A stretch of DNA of 64,000 nt from Bacterioplanes sp965233665 (GCA_965233665.1 CBDDTG010000027.1:74652-138651); one strand, 5' to 3'; positions 34,705-44,025 are shown, counted from the stretch's first letter. Notes: a model not told the origin generated them from the sequence alone. Program-made: numbers and translations.

Positions 34705-35976
34705 ATGAAACTGGAAACCCAGGCGATTCACGCTGGCTTTACCGAAGATCCGACCACGCGCGCGGTAGCTGTGCCGATTTATCAAACCACGTCCTACAGT
34801 TTTCGCGACACGCAACATGGTGCCGATCTGTTTGATTTAAAAGAACCCGGCAACATTTACACCCGCATCATGAATCCGACTAACGATGTGCTTGAACAGC
34901 GCATTGCGGCCATGGAAGGCGGCATAGCAGCCCTAGCGATGGCGTCGGGTATGGCAGCCATTACCGCTGCCATCCAGACGGTGGCAGCCGCCGGCGACAA
35001 CATTGTGAGTGTCAGTCAGCTGTATGGCGGCACCTACAACTTATTTGCCCACACTTTCCCGCAGCAAGGCATTGAAGTGCGTATGGCTTCGGGCGATGAC
35101 ATTGCAGCGCTGGCGGCATTAATTGACGACAACACCAAAGCGGTGTTTTGTGAATCCATCGGTAACCCGGCCGGTAACGTCGTGGACATGAAAGCGCTGG
35201 CGGATATGGCGCACGAGCACAATGTGCCGCTGATTGTCGATAATACCGTGGGTACTCCGTATCTATGCCGTCCAATTGAGCACGGTGCAGACATTGTTGT
35301 GCATTCACTGACCAAGTACATCGGCGGTCATGGCACGACGGTGGGCGGCATTATTGTCGATTCAGGCCGCTTTGCATGGAAAGACAACCCGCGCTTCCCG
35401 CGCTTTAACGAACCGGATCCGTCCTACCATGGTGTGGTCTATGCCGAGGCACTGGGTGAAGCGGCCTTTATTGGCCGTGCGCGCGTGGTGCCGCTGCGTA
35501 ACATGGGCGCGGCATTGTCACCGATGAATGCCTTTTTAATTCTGCAAGGGCTGGAAACACTGGCGCTGCGTATGGATCGACATGTAGAAAACGCCCAACG
35601 TGTGGCTGAATATTTGCAGCAGCATGAACAAGTGGAATGGGTAAACTACGCAGGTTTAAAAGAAAACCGCTATCACGAGCTGGCGCAGCGTATGACGGGC
35701 GGCAAACCCTCGGCGATTTTAAGCTTTGGTATTCGCGGCGGTGCTGAGGCTGGAGCGAAGTTTATCGATGCTTTGCAGCTGATTAAACGTCTGGTGAATA
35801 TTGGTGATGCCAAGTCACTGGCTTGCCATCCGGCCTCAACCACACATAGGCAGCTTAACGAAGAAGAGCTGCAAAGTGCTGGCGTGAGTCAAGACCTAGT
35901 GCGTTTGTCGATTGGCATTGAGCATGCCGACGACATTATTGCGGATATTGAACAAGCACTGGCGGCTGCCCGTTAA
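34705..35976 (+). CDS. metY: O-acetylhomoserine sulfhydrylase family (MetY-type) PLP enzyme
   Basis: This 423-residue Cys/Met-metabolism PLP enzyme makes homocysteine from O-acetylhomoserine and sulfide. The PLP lysine is about Lys 204 in HSLTKYIGGHGTTVGG, and other family signatures are NIYTRIMNPTNDVLEQR and FCESIGNPAGNVVD. The long form with an insertion near IVDSGRFAWKDNPRFPRFNEPD is typical of MetY (O-acetyl-) rather than MetZ (O-succinylhomoserine) enzymes. The N-terminus MKLETQAIHAGF is conserved. No partner methionine gene is adjacent and no SAM riboswitch could be recognised in the 217-base upstream region. Confidence 0.93.
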   Translation: MKLETQAIHAGFTEDPTTRAVAVPIYQTTSYSFRDTQHGADLFDLKEPGNIYTRIMNPTNDVLEQRIAAMEGGIAALAMASGMAAITAAIQTVAAAGDNIVSVSQLYGGTYNLFAHTFPQQGIEVRMASGDDIAALAALIDDNTKAVFCESIGNPAGNVVDMKALADMAHEHNVPLIVDNTVGTPYLCRPIEHGADIVVHSLTKYIGGHGTTVGGIIVDSGRFAWKDNPRFPRFNEPDPSYHGVVYAEALGEAAFIGRARVVPLRNMGAALSPMNAFLILQGLETLALRMDRHVENAQRVAEYLQQHEQVEWVNYAGLKENRYHELAQRMTGGKPSAILSFGIRGGAEAGAKFIDALQLIKRLVNIGDAKSLACHPASTTHRQLNEEELQSAGVSQDLVRLSIGIEHADDIIADIEQALAAAR

Positions 35977-35987
35977 CTTGGGTGCTG

Positions 35988-36024
35988 GCTTGCTAACTCA
36001 GGCGTCTGCTTGCTAATTCAGGCG
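35988..36024 (+). repeat. Tandem 17-base imperfect repeat, 20-base period
   Basis: GCTTGCTAACTCAGGCG (35988-36004) is repeated with one mismatch at 36008-36024. It lies between the MetY-type gene and the first gene of the three-paralogue array. Confidence 0.75.
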
Positions 36025-36049
36025 CCCTCTATTTTGCAGGAAGGTATCG

Positions 36050-36709
36050 ATGTCATTCGGTCAAAGCATTGCTCTGATCAGTTTTATTCTTTCCATGGGT
36101 ACGATTGCCGTGACCTACGGTGTTGCCACCGCACAGCAAACGGCAGCCATTTGTAACCCATTTATTGATGGCTGTACTGATATTACTCACACTGGCATGA
36201 AAGGCGATGCGGGGTTTATTTTTCGCGGCGGTATGATTGCTGCCAGCGCTTTTTTTGTGGTCTGGTGGGTCAATATGCGTGTGTGGTTAGGCCATTACGC
36301 CGGTAAGGCGGCGCTCAACAGCATGCAATTTTTCGGCACGTTAGCGGCGCTGGGGCTGCTGGTTGGCACTGCGGTGTTAATCCCAGAAAAAGACGCCACT
36401 CGCTGGGCTGTGCATGTAAAAGGCGCCAACTTATTTTTTCAAGGCATGCTGGTGGCTTTAACGATCAATTATGTGTTGATTTTAAAGGCTCGTAAAAAGG
36501 GGTTAAGCGTACCATCGTTTCGCATAAAGACTGCCTTAATGGCGATTCTTTGGTTTATGTTTGTCGCCTTTGCGGGGGTAACCGTTGGTATTGAAATGAG
36601 CCAGGGCAAGCGCATCATCGAGTGGTGGGCTACCTTGTTTATTGGTTTGTACTTCCTGTCATCTTACTGGGACTGGCAGGGGATTAAGGTGGTGCATGCA
36701 CCTGACTGA
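36050..36709 (+). CDS. Six-helix membrane protein, Frag1/DRAM/Sfk1-like, paralogue 1 of 3
   Basis: No experimentally defined function is recognised. The 219-residue protein has six predicted membrane helices (about 5-27, 58-80, 90-112, 129-150, 162-184, 190-208). After helix 1 a loop contains ICNPFIDGCTDITHTG, two cysteines six residues apart that could form a disulfide, and then FIFRGGMI. The six helices, the loop and the H-x-x-x-A-x-x-F-F type segment before helix 4 recall the Frag1/DRAM/Sfk1 (CWH43 N-terminal) family, which in eukaryotes acts in membrane and GPI-anchor biology. The C-terminus SSYWDWQGIKVV is shared with the next two genes. AGGAAGG precedes the ATG. The three genes run in the same direction, with gaps of 32 bases and then a four-base overlap. 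Confidence 0.75.
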   Translation: MSFGQSIALISFILSMGTIAVTYGVATAQQTAAICNPFIDGCTDITHTGMKGDAGFIFRGGMIAASAFFVVWWVNMRVWLGHYAGKAALNSMQFFGTLAALGLLVGTAVLIPEKDATRWAVHVKGANLFFQGMLVALTINYVLILKARKKGLSVPSFRIKTALMAILWFMFVAFAGVTVGIEMSQGKRIIEWWATLFIGLYFLSSYWDWQGIKVVHAPD

Positions 36710-36741
36710 CTAACGCTTCTTTCAAATCACAGGAGACAGGG

Positions 36742-37452
36742 ATGTCGAACCTCTCGATGACACTGCCACAGCGCATCGCTTTGGCCGCTTTTTTCATTCC
36801 TGTTCTCACCATCGGCTGTAGCTACGCCTTAACCGTTGCAGGCGGGCATGAGCCGTTGTGCATTCCTTACATTGAAGGCTGTGCCACCATTACCGCCACG
36901 GGCATTTATTATCCGGCTGCTTATATTTTGCGTGCCGGCATTGCCATGAGTGCCGTGGTGTTTATTTTGTGGTGGTACTGTGTGCGGTTATGGTTGGAGT
37001 CGGTGCGCCAAGCCGAGCTCGTGGCTTGGTTTCATACGGTGGTGTGGGTGGCGACGATCGGCAGTGTGTTGATCATTGCTTCCATGGTCGTTTTGGGCGA
37101 GAACTTGCTGCCGAGCCGTGACCATCGTTTTTTATGGCGCTTTCATGCGACCACCGCCGGGCTGTTTTTTCTGGCCAACTCTATTTGCCAAATCATGATG
37201 ACGGTGCGGATGCGACAACTGCGCCGGCAAATGAATATTGCGTTTAGCCACATTGTGGTGAAAGAAGTATTGGCACTGCTGCAGCTGCTGTTTTTAACCG
37301 TATTGATCGCCATGACCCTGGTTGGCTATGAGTTCGACGGTATGGTGGCCTTTTTCGAGTGGTGGCTGGCTAGCTTAAGCAGTTTGTTTTATTTATCCGC
37401 TTGGTGGGACTGGCGTGACTTTCGGCTGACTCGGTTGGAGCAAAGCGTATGA
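36742..37452 (+). CDS. Six-helix membrane protein, Frag1/DRAM/Sfk1-like, paralogue 2 of 3
   Basis: This 236-residue protein has the same plan as its neighbours: a first helix, a loop CIPYIEGCATITATG with the same cysteine spacing, then YILRAGIAMSAVVFILWW, and a C-terminal AWWDWRDFRLTRL. It is a diverged paralogue of the upstream gene, not a recent copy. A GGAGACAGGG site precedes the ATG at 36742. Its stop overlaps the start of the third paralogue (ATGA), so these two are translationally coupled. Function unknown; a hetero-oligomeric complex is a reasonable but untested idea. Confidence 0.75.
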   Translation: MSNLSMTLPQRIALAAFFIPVLTIGCSYALTVAGGHEPLCIPYIEGCATITATGIYYPAAYILRAGIAMSAVVFILWWYCVRLWLESVRQAELVAWFHTVVWVATIGSVLIIASMVVLGENLLPSRDHRFLWRFHATTAGLFFLANSICQIMMTVRMRQLRRQMNIAFSHIVVKEVLALLQLLFLTVLIAMTLVGYEFDGMVAFFEWWLASLSSLFYLSAWWDWRDFRLTRLEQSV

Positions 37453-38108
37453 CGTTGTCACAAAAACTCTGTGTGGCTGTCTTTTTGTTACCGCAGCTGA
37501 CGGGCTGGCTGTGTCTGGCGTGGCTTTATTATTTGAATCCAGTAGACGCCTGCATGCCTTATGTTTCTTTGTGCTTAGGCTATTGGCATATCGGTGTGCC
37601 GGACCCGCTTTCGTTTGCATTTCGCGCCGGTTTGTTTTCTGCCGTAGTGGTGTGGCTATTTTGGTGGTACAGCCTAAAAGCTTGGTTGTTACTCTCCGTT
37701 AAGCAGCCGACCGCTTGGACGATACGCCATATTTTGCTGTTAGGCGCTGTGGCCTGCAGTGCTCTTTTAGTGAGCGTAGCATTGTTGCGACCTGAGCACG
37801 CCCACATACTGTGGGGCTGGCAAAGTGCGGCGGTGGCACTGTTTTTTATTGGCATGGTGGGGGCGCACAGCCGAGTCATTTATTGGCTGTATCGTAAGCG
37901 CCGGCAATGGCCAGAGGCGCTGCAGTTAACAGCGAAGCTACGCATGTTATCGCTGCAATGGCTGTTGTTGACTTGGTGGTTGGTGGCGGTATTTTTGCAG
38001 TCATCTTGGCAGCAGCCATTGGAGTGGTGGCTGATGCTCGCTGTTAGCAGTTTTCCTATGATGTTTTGGCGGGACTGGCGCCACTTTCGGTTAATTCTCA
38101 CCCATTAA
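37449..38108 (+). CDS. Six-helix membrane protein, Frag1/DRAM/Sfk1-like, paralogue 3 of 3
   Basis: This 219-residue protein is the most diverged member. The loop is CMPYVSLCLGYWHIGVP, keeping both cysteines, one residue closer together, and the helix after it begins LSFAFRAGLFSAVVVWLFWW. The C-terminus is FWRDWRHFRLIL, matching the others. It is rich in Trp and Leu. It starts within the stop of paralogue 2 and ends just before a bidirectional terminator, so the array forms one transcription unit. Confidence 0.75.
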   Translation: MTLSQKLCVAVFLLPQLTGWLCLAWLYYLNPVDACMPYVSLCLGYWHIGVPDPLSFAFRAGLFSAVVVWLFWWYSLKAWLLLSVKQPTAWTIRHILLLGAVACSALLVSVALLRPEHAHILWGWQSAAVALFFIGMVGAHSRVIYWLYRKRRQWPEALQLTAKLRMLSLQWLLLTWWLVAVFLQSSWQQPLEWWLMLAVSSFPMMFWRDWRHFRLILTH

Positions 38109-38130
38109 TCACGCGGCTTAATGACGAGCA

Positions 38131-38164
38131 TAAAAAAAGGGGTGACGGCGTCACCCCTTTTTTA
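38131..38164. terminator. Bidirectional terminator
   Basis: AAAAAAAGGGGTGAC and GTCACCCCTTTTTT form a long perfect stem between the convergent membrane-protein array and the subtilase gene. Confidence 0.9.
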
Positions 38165-38177
38165 GCTTCTTATTACT

Positions 38178-40019
38178 TCAGTAGCTGACTTGCAACGACA
38201 AGCCAGAGAAGGCGCTGTAGCCACGTACCATGATGTGCACCATGGTATCTGTGGTGGGTGTGACCTGGCAGCGCTCATTGCTACCGCTTTGATACGGACG
38301 GCACTCAAAGTCTTGCTGCGTCGGAGCCGCTGCTTGGCGGACATACAAATCAGCATCGCCGCTGTTGCCAGCAATATCGACGGTTAGCGTTTGATTGGCC
38401 GGTACCAGAATGCGATAGCGCAGTTCATCGCCACGAGCACCACTTAAGCCAGAAACGGTTTCACCGTTAGTTAAGCAATCATCGCCAACGCATTGGCTAA
38501 CGCTGTAAGTCGCTGTCAGGCTGACATTGCTGAAGCTGTTGTAGCCGCGCAGCATGATGTACCAATCATCGGCGGCTGGGCTGGCAAAGTCACAGTTTTC
38601 AACGTTACCGTTCACATAAGGGCGGCAATCGAATGAGCCTGTGCTTGGCTTATCGCCACGGCGTACGTAGAGGTCTGCGTCACCGCTGCCACCTGTGGTG
38701 CTGACCTGCAGTTGGTCGGCGCCGGCTGGTACGGTGATTTTGTAGAACACTTCATCGCCTTTTTTGCCACTGGCTTGCACGGTTTCGCCGTTGTTCAGCT
38801 CAGTGACGGGATCGACCGGTGGAACATCGTCACCGTCCAGCGAGAACAGCAAGCGGTTGGGGCTGCCACTGCGTGGATCAGACACTCGATCTTTGCTCGA
38901 CTTGCTCACCAATGCGGCCGTGACGTCCGCTGGCGTTTGGCTGCTGTCTTCGCTGAGCAACAGAGCCGCCACACCGGCAACGTGAGGCGCTGCCATGGAT
39001 GTGCCACTGATGGTGCGGGTACTGCTGTCGCTGTCATACCAGGCAGAAGTAATGCTTGAACCTGGAGCAAAAATATCCAAGCAGGTGCCATAGTTCGAGA
39101 AACTAGAGCGACCATCCGAGCTGGTGGTTGAACCTACTGTTACCGCACTGGGCGCGCGAGCAGGCGATGCATTACAAGCATCGGCATTGGAATTACCCGC
39201 AGCCACAACAAAGCTCACCCCAGACTGCACCGCAGCTTCCACCGCAGAGTCTAAAGCTTGAGAAACACCACCGCCCAAACTCATGTTGGCAACAGAAGGG
39301 CCAGAGGCATTATTGGCCACCCAGTTAACACCGTTAATTACGCCAGCTGTGGTGCCTGAACCGCTACAGCTGAGTACTCGTACGCCAACAATTTGCACAT
39401 TTTTGGCGACACCATAGGTGCTGCCGCCAATGGTGCCGGCGACGTGAGTACCGTGGCCGTTGCAGTCCTCAGAAATAGCGTCGTTATCAACAAAGTCGTA
39501 GCCATTTGCAGAACGACCACCAAACTCGGCATGGCTATTGCGCACGCCGGTATCAATGACATAAGCCGTCACGCCAGTGCCGTCAAAGTCATATTCATAG
39601 TTGCCATCCAGAGGCAGCGAGCGCTGGTCGATGCGATCCAGGCCCCAGGTGGCGTTGTTCTGAATGGTTTCTGCAATAGGGTCAATTTGCACACGTTGGT
39701 TTTGCTCGACCAACGCAACACCCGATTGCGCAGCAATGGCCTCAGCTTGCTGTTCCGTTGCCTGAATCAGCGCACCGTTAACAGCACCGTGCCATTGATT
39801 TTCTACCATGACGCCAAATTGTGTTTGCAAGCGCAGGGTCTGCTGGCTAACAAAGTCCGCCGCATTGGTGGACATACCATCACCGTCATAAATAACGATG
39901 TAGCTGTTTTCAATGCCACTGCTGGCATTGGCCATATGGAAGTTTTCAAGCTTTGCGTGAGCAGAGACAGACAAGGCCGTGATGGCTGCTGTCGTAATCG
40001 CCTTGTGAAGTTTTTTCAT
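38178..40019 (-). CDS. Secreted subtilisin-like serine protease (S8) with two PPC domains
   Basis: This 613-residue precursor should be exported. It has a signal peptide (1-22, ending AHA), an I9 inhibitor propeptide (about 38-112), and a proteinase K/aqualysin-type S8 domain with Asp 156 (VIDTG), His 189 (GHGTH) and Ser 341 (GTSMAAPH). Two pre-peptidase C-terminal (PPC) domains follow (about 410-505 and 515-613). They are similar to each other, each with a GDADLYVR motif followed by a Cys-containing segment (FDCRPY/FECRPY) and a RGY(N/S) segment. PPC domains are usually removed during or after secretion. Start: ATG with AAGGAA upstream. It is probably an extracellular nutrient protease, next to another secreted peptidase gene on the same strand. 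Confidence 0.94.
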   Translation of the reverse strand: MKKLHKAITTAAITALSVSAHAKLENFHMANASSGIENSYIVIYDGDGMSTNAADFVSQQTLRLQTQFGVMVENQWHGAVNGALIQATEQQAEAIAAQSGVALVEQNQRVQIDPIAETIQNNATWGLDRIDQRSLPLDGNYEYDFDGTGVTAYVIDTGVRNSHAEFGGRSANGYDFVDNDAISEDCNGHGTHVAGTIGGSTYGVAKNVQIVGVRVLSCSGSGTTAGVINGVNWVANNASGPSVANMSLGGGVSQALDSAVEAAVQSGVSFVVAAGNSNADACNASPARAPSAVTVGSTTSSDGRSSFSNYGTCLDIFAPGSSITSAWYDSDSSTRTISGTSMAAPHVAGVAALLLSEDSSQTPADVTAALVSKSSKDRVSDPRSGSPNRLLFSLDGDDVPPVDPVTELNNGETVQASGKKGDEVFYKITVPAGADQLQVSTTGGSGDADLYVRRGDKPSTGSFDCRPYVNGNVENCDFASPAADDWYIMLRGYNSFSNVSLTATYSVSQCVGDDCLTNGETVSGLSGARGDELRYRILVPANQTLTVDIAGNSGDADLYVRQAAAPTQQDFECRPYQSGSNERCQVTPTTDTMVHIMVRGYSAFSGLSLQVSY

Positions 40020-40332
40020 TTTGTATTCCTTTTGGGATTTTTATGTATTTCTGCTGCTTTTGGCAGCAAAAATGGTGCTGACTGACATCAGCTTTTTCAG
40101 GCTAGAAGAGCCCCCCAAATGCGGAATAAGAAATAATCACTATCTTCCTTTGATATGTGTTTATCGAATGTTTTGTTTCTGTATCCAAATTAAATATTTT
40201 AAAAATAAAAGATAAAATTCGGTGGTTTTGATTTATTCCGAATTAGATTTTTATGCGCTGCCTTGGTGCAAAAAAAGCCCGGCAATGGTGCCGGGCAATT
40301 CATGATTCACTATTATTTTGTGTTTTTCTTGA
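40020..40332. other. AT-rich spacer between the two exported peptidase genes
   Basis: It holds the terminator of the M14 gene (40270-40296) and, on the minus strand, the presumed promoter of the subtilase gene. The stretch at about 40130-40260 is strongly AT-rich. No clear -35/-10 pair and no gene were found. Confidence 0.55.
40265..40296 (-). terminator. Terminator of the M14 carboxypeptidase gene
   Basis: GCCCGGCA and TGCCGGGC form a stem with a short loop, followed on the minus strand by a run of seven T. It starts about 37 bases after the stop codon. Confidence 0.88.
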
Positions 40333-42849
40333 TCAATCGATAAAGCGCAAGCTCCAGCCAGTTAAATCGCCATCGTCTTGACGATAACGATCCTGTATCG
40401 ACAACTGCCAACTGCCGTTTAAGCTGCTGACATCCGTTGCTGATAAATTCAGGCTGTAGCTTTTTTCACCTGAGGTGCCATCGTTGCGATCGTCGTCTTT
40501 GACGGTAAAGCTCTGACCATCTTTGCTCAGCTGAATGCGCAGGTCACCCAAATACGAGTGGTTTACCTGGGCGGTCACCTTGATCGTATTGGCCGACGAG
40601 ACATTGCTCACATTAATGGTGCTGGTGGCTTTGCCCTGATCTGGAATGGCGGTGCGCTCGGTGTTTTCAAACAAAGTGTCTGAGCCACCATCATCACCGT
40701 CGCCGATCACCAGGGTGTAGTCTTCGACTTCACCGTAATTAAAGGCGCCACATGGGCCGGTGCCCTGGTTATAGCTCATGGCGATGCGCAATCGGGTTTC
40801 GCCACTGAGGCCTGTGGGCAGTGTAATTTCACCGCTCACCGCTGAAGACGATGCGGAGGAGGTGAACAGGTTTTCACCACTGTCATCAAAATCACCGTCG
40901 TTATTAAGGTCGGCCCAGATGTTCCACACCTCGTTGTAGCTGCTGCTGGCAAAGCCCGGTGTCATCGTGACATCGGTGGTACCGGCGGGCAGTTCGATTT
41001 TATCGCCAGTGAAGTCGCTGTAGCCTGCCGCGCCCGACGTTTTGCGGAAGCTGCCAATGCGTACATCTGAGATCCACTCATAGCTGGAGTCATTACCGCC
41101 GGCTTCGCAGTAAGTCGGTTGTGGGTCGACTTGATCAACAATGTTGAGGAACTCGGCAGTGACCGCACCCCAGGTGCCGCTGGCGTCTTGCGAGCGGGTA
41201 TAAACCATGTGCTTGCCAATGGACAGCCCAGTGGTATCGATGGTGGCGATGGCGGTTTCATTAACGCTATTGAAACGCCCGTCTTCAGCACTGAGTGCCA
41301 CCGGAGTTGCACCTGATTCCCATGGCGCCTGATCGATGTAGTATTCGACCGCTTGAATGGCTTGTTTGGGCTCACTGCCGTTACGGCTACTGAAGCGATC
41401 ATCCCGAGCATTGACGCGCAGCGTGACTGGCGTGCCGGCAATCACGCCTGTGGTAGCGGCATTGTCGCTCAGGGTAATGTCGTCAACATCCGGACCGGCC
41501 GGGGTGATGTAAGGTGTGCGCACCACTTTAGCGGCATAAATCAGCGCCGGTAAATTATCCGGTTTGATGTCGCTTTCATAGCTGCTGCAACTCTGACGGA
41601 AGGCGGTGCCCAACTCAAAGGTGTAAGCCGCTACCCCCAGCTCGCCATAACTGACGCTGTCGCTGGTGCCGTCGGTTGGATACAGACCAACAGATTGCTG
41701 CGGCATGTAGTTGTTAAAGAAGGCGAACTTGCGACCCAAGGTTTGCAGGGCGGTACCGTTGGGCGCCGGCTGCTCTGTGGTACCCCAGGGCCACAGCACC
41801 AGTTCACTAAACGAGTGAATATCAATATGAATACCGCTGGTCGTGACCGGTGCGGCATCGTTGTCACCTGGGCCGCGTTGATCTGGCCACAGATTGCGAA
41901 TGTAAGACTCTATCGCCTGGATTTCCGGCTCAGAGCCGGGTGATGGGCCGCGATAGGTAAAGTCACACTGGTTGCCACTGGAGCCACCGTCAACACTGCC
42001 CCAGCTAAAAGTGAAGTTGCGGTTTAAGTCGGCACCACGGCTGCGACTAGAAGAGCTGCAGTAGTTGTCGTTGTCGTTTTTACGCCACATATAGCCGTCG
42101 GGAATGGACGAGTTGGCTTGAGCCTCGGCACGTTTACGTCCATCTGGGTTGGCGTGCAGCATCAGATGAACTTCGTGGTGATCCAGTATCCAGGTGGCGT
42201 CAGCATCGCTGCCATAGCCTTCTAGCAAGTAGCGCGCAAAGTCGAGGTTGAGGGGTGCGGTAGCCAGTTCGCGGGCATGAATCGCCGAGTTAGCAAACAG
42301 TACGGGTTTGTCACCACTGGTGTTTTTATTGGTGAGCTTAAGCACCTTCATGTCATAGCCGGCGCCGTTGTTTTGCTTTTGCCAAGAGTCGCCGACGTCA
42401 ATCCATTCGGCCAAATCAGGATATTGCTGGGCAAAGTTGGCCGCCGCAGTGAAGGTTTCTTCGACCGTTGCATAGCAGCCAAAGCCGGGCACAGTGCTGG
42501 TACTGAACAAGGGCTCAGATAATGGTGCCATACGCGCCGGGTCCGGTTCTGGCGCCAGGGTTACGTCAAAATCAAATGCTTTGAGTTTTTCGACCTCATC
42601 CGCGTTTAACAACATGCGCAACGTGCCTTGTTGTTTATCCTCGGACAGCAGCTGAGCATGAAACGAGATCTTGGCTTTTACGGCCAACTCCTCACTCGGG
42701 GCGGTTACCTGATACTCGGTGCGGCCTTGGGCCTGTAGCTCCTGAGCTTCAATACTGTGCGAATGTTCTGGCCCGGCCAAGGCTGCGGGTGCAAGTAATA
42801 AGGCAGGGAGTACCGCCGCCAGGGGAGTCAGACGATTCTTTTTAATCAT
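40333..42849 (-). CDS. Exported M14 zinc carboxypeptidase with GEVED and P/Homo B domains
   Basis: This 838-residue precursor has a signal peptide (about 1-25) and an M14 carboxypeptidase domain (about 120-440). Zinc ligands are His 191 and Glu 194 in NSAIHARELA and His 345 in IHIDIHSFSE. The substrate-binding Arg is in DLNRNF and the catalytic Glu is 412 (YTFELGTAF). A Fibronectin/Big-type linker follows (DDITLSDNAATTG to SQDASGTWG). Next is a GEVED module (about 590-710, ending NYGEVEDYTLVIGD), and last a proprotein-convertase P-like domain (about 725-838, VNHSYLGDLRIQLS and GWSLRFID). The ATG is preceded by AGGAA. It probably trims peptides outside the cell together with the neighbouring subtilase. 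Confidence 0.93.
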   Translation of the reverse strand: MIKKNRLTPLAAVLPALLLAPAALAGPEHSHSIEAQELQAQGRTEYQVTAPSEELAVKAKISFHAQLLSEDKQQGTLRMLLNADEVEKLKAFDFDVTLAPEPDPARMAPLSEPLFSTSTVPGFGCYATVEETFTAAANFAQQYPDLAEWIDVGDSWQKQNNGAGYDMKVLKLTNKNTSGDKPVLFANSAIHARELATAPLNLDFARYLLEGYGSDADATWILDHHEVHLMLHANPDGRKRAEAQANSSIPDGYMWRKNDNDNYCSSSSRSRGADLNRNFTFSWGSVDGGSSGNQCDFTYRGPSPGSEPEIQAIESYIRNLWPDQRGPGDNDAAPVTTSGIHIDIHSFSELVLWPWGTTEQPAPNGTALQTLGRKFAFFNNYMPQQSVGLYPTDGTSDSVSYGELGVAAYTFELGTAFRQSCSSYESDIKPDNLPALIYAAKVVRTPYITPAGPDVDDITLSDNAATTGVIAGTPVTLRVNARDDRFSSRNGSEPKQAIQAVEYYIDQAPWESGATPVALSAEDGRFNSVNETAIATIDTTGLSIGKHMVYTRSQDASGTWGAVTAEFLNIVDQVDPQPTYCEAGGNDSSYEWISDVRIGSFRKTSGAAGYSDFTGDKIELPAGTTDVTMTPGFASSSYNEVWNIWADLNNDGDFDDSGENLFTSSASSSAVSGEITLPTGLSGETRLRIAMSYNQGTGPCGAFNYGEVEDYTLVIGDGDDGGSDTLFENTERTAIPDQGKATSTINVSNVSSANTIKVTAQVNHSYLGDLRIQLSKDGQSFTVKDDDRNDGTSGEKSYSLNLSATDVSSLNGSWQLSIQDRYRQDDGDLTGWSLRFID

Positions 42850-43185
42850 AATTATTCCTGTCTTTTATTGAGCGTTGGGGCTGACCCAGCGCTCGCTGGT
42901 TACTTGTGCCGTGCGGGTCGAACGACACTATTGAGGGCCTCAGGGTAATGAGACCGTCAATGAGGCTTGGGCACGGCGCTGTCGATGTAAACCAGCATGG
43001 CCGCTTTTGCCGTCAGAACTCGGAACTTGGTATGAAGTAAAAAATGAATTGTGAGCATTGGCTGGCATTTTTGCGCTATCGAAAGAGCGTTGCGAACGGC
43101 AATGTGAGACACAAGGTTTCGCTAAGGACACTAGCGGTCGGTGCCGCTGACGATGCATGATGAGTACACATCAACAGGAGCCGTT
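42850..43185. other. Divergent spacer between the M14 and YghU-type genes
   Basis: About 335 bases that must hold both promoters. No gene, repeat or convincing promoter pair was recognised. Confidence 0.5.
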
Positions 43186-44025
43186 ATGACTGATACTTAC
43201 ATCCCGCCCAAAGTCTGGACCTGGGAACAGCCCAGCGGTGGCCAGTTTGCCAGCATAAACCGTCCGGTGGCGGGGGCCACACACGACAAAGACATGCCAG
43301 TGGGCGAGCACCCATTGCAACTTTATTCATTGGCGACGCCCAACGGCGTTAAAGCCACCATCATGTTAGAGGAGCTGCTGGCGCTAGGGCACGCCGGTGC
43401 CGAGTACGACGCCTGGCTGATCAATATTACCGAAGGTGATCAATTTGCCAGCGGGTTTGTCGATATTAATCCCAACTCGAAGATTCCAGCTTTGCTCGAT
43501 CGTTCCGGCACTGAGCCGGTGCGGGTGTTTGAATCGGGCTCGATCTTGCTTTATTTGGCAGAAAAATTTGATGAGTTGCTGTCGGCCGATTTAACAGTGC
43601 GCACAGAAACGTTGAACTGGCTATTTTGGCAAATGGGCGCCGCCCCTTATTTGGGCGGTGGCTTTGGGCATTTTTATCATTACGCGCCAGAAAAATACCA
43701 ATACCCCATTGATCGCTTCACCATGGAAGTGAAGCGCCAGTTAGACGTACTGGATCGCAACTTGGCCCAGCGCCAATACATGGCCGGTGATGACTACAGC
43801 ATTGCCGACATTGCTATTTACCCTTGGTATGGCGCACTGGTAAAAGGAGAAGCCTACGATGCGGCCGAGTTTTTGTCGGCTCATGAGTATCAACATGTGC
43901 AGCGCTGGGCGGATGAAATCTCGGCTCGCCCGGCGGTGCAACGTGGTCGCAAAGTTAACCGCACTTGGGGTGAGCCGCACGAGCAGGTGGCGGAACGACA
44001 TCAAGCTGAAGATTTGGACATTTGA
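43186..44025 (+). CDS. yghU: YghU-type glutathione transferase / disulfide-bond reductase
   Basis: This 279-residue glutathione transferase is close to E. coli YghU (Nu class), which reduces disulfides and organic peroxides using two bound glutathiones. Shared segments include YIPPKVWTWEQPSGGQFASINRPVAG at both ends of that stretch, PLQLYSLATPNGVKATIMLE in the thioredoxin-like domain, NPNSKIPALLDRSG, the ESGSILLYLAEKF motif, and FGHFYHYAPEKYQYP in the helical domain. The start at 43186 matches YghU and follows CAGGAG; the frame is open 15 codons upstream. It stands alone, with a terminator directly after it. Confidence 0.93.
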   Translation: MTDTYIPPKVWTWEQPSGGQFASINRPVAGATHDKDMPVGEHPLQLYSLATPNGVKATIMLEELLALGHAGAEYDAWLINITEGDQFASGFVDINPNSKIPALLDRSGTEPVRVFESGSILLYLAEKFDELLSADLTVRTETLNWLFWQMGAAPYLGGGFGHFYHYAPEKYQYPIDRFTMEVKRQLDVLDRNLAQRQYMAGDDYSIADIAIYPWYGALVKGEAYDAAEFLSAHEYQHVQRWADEISARPAVQRGRKVNRTWGEPHEQVAERHQAEDLDI

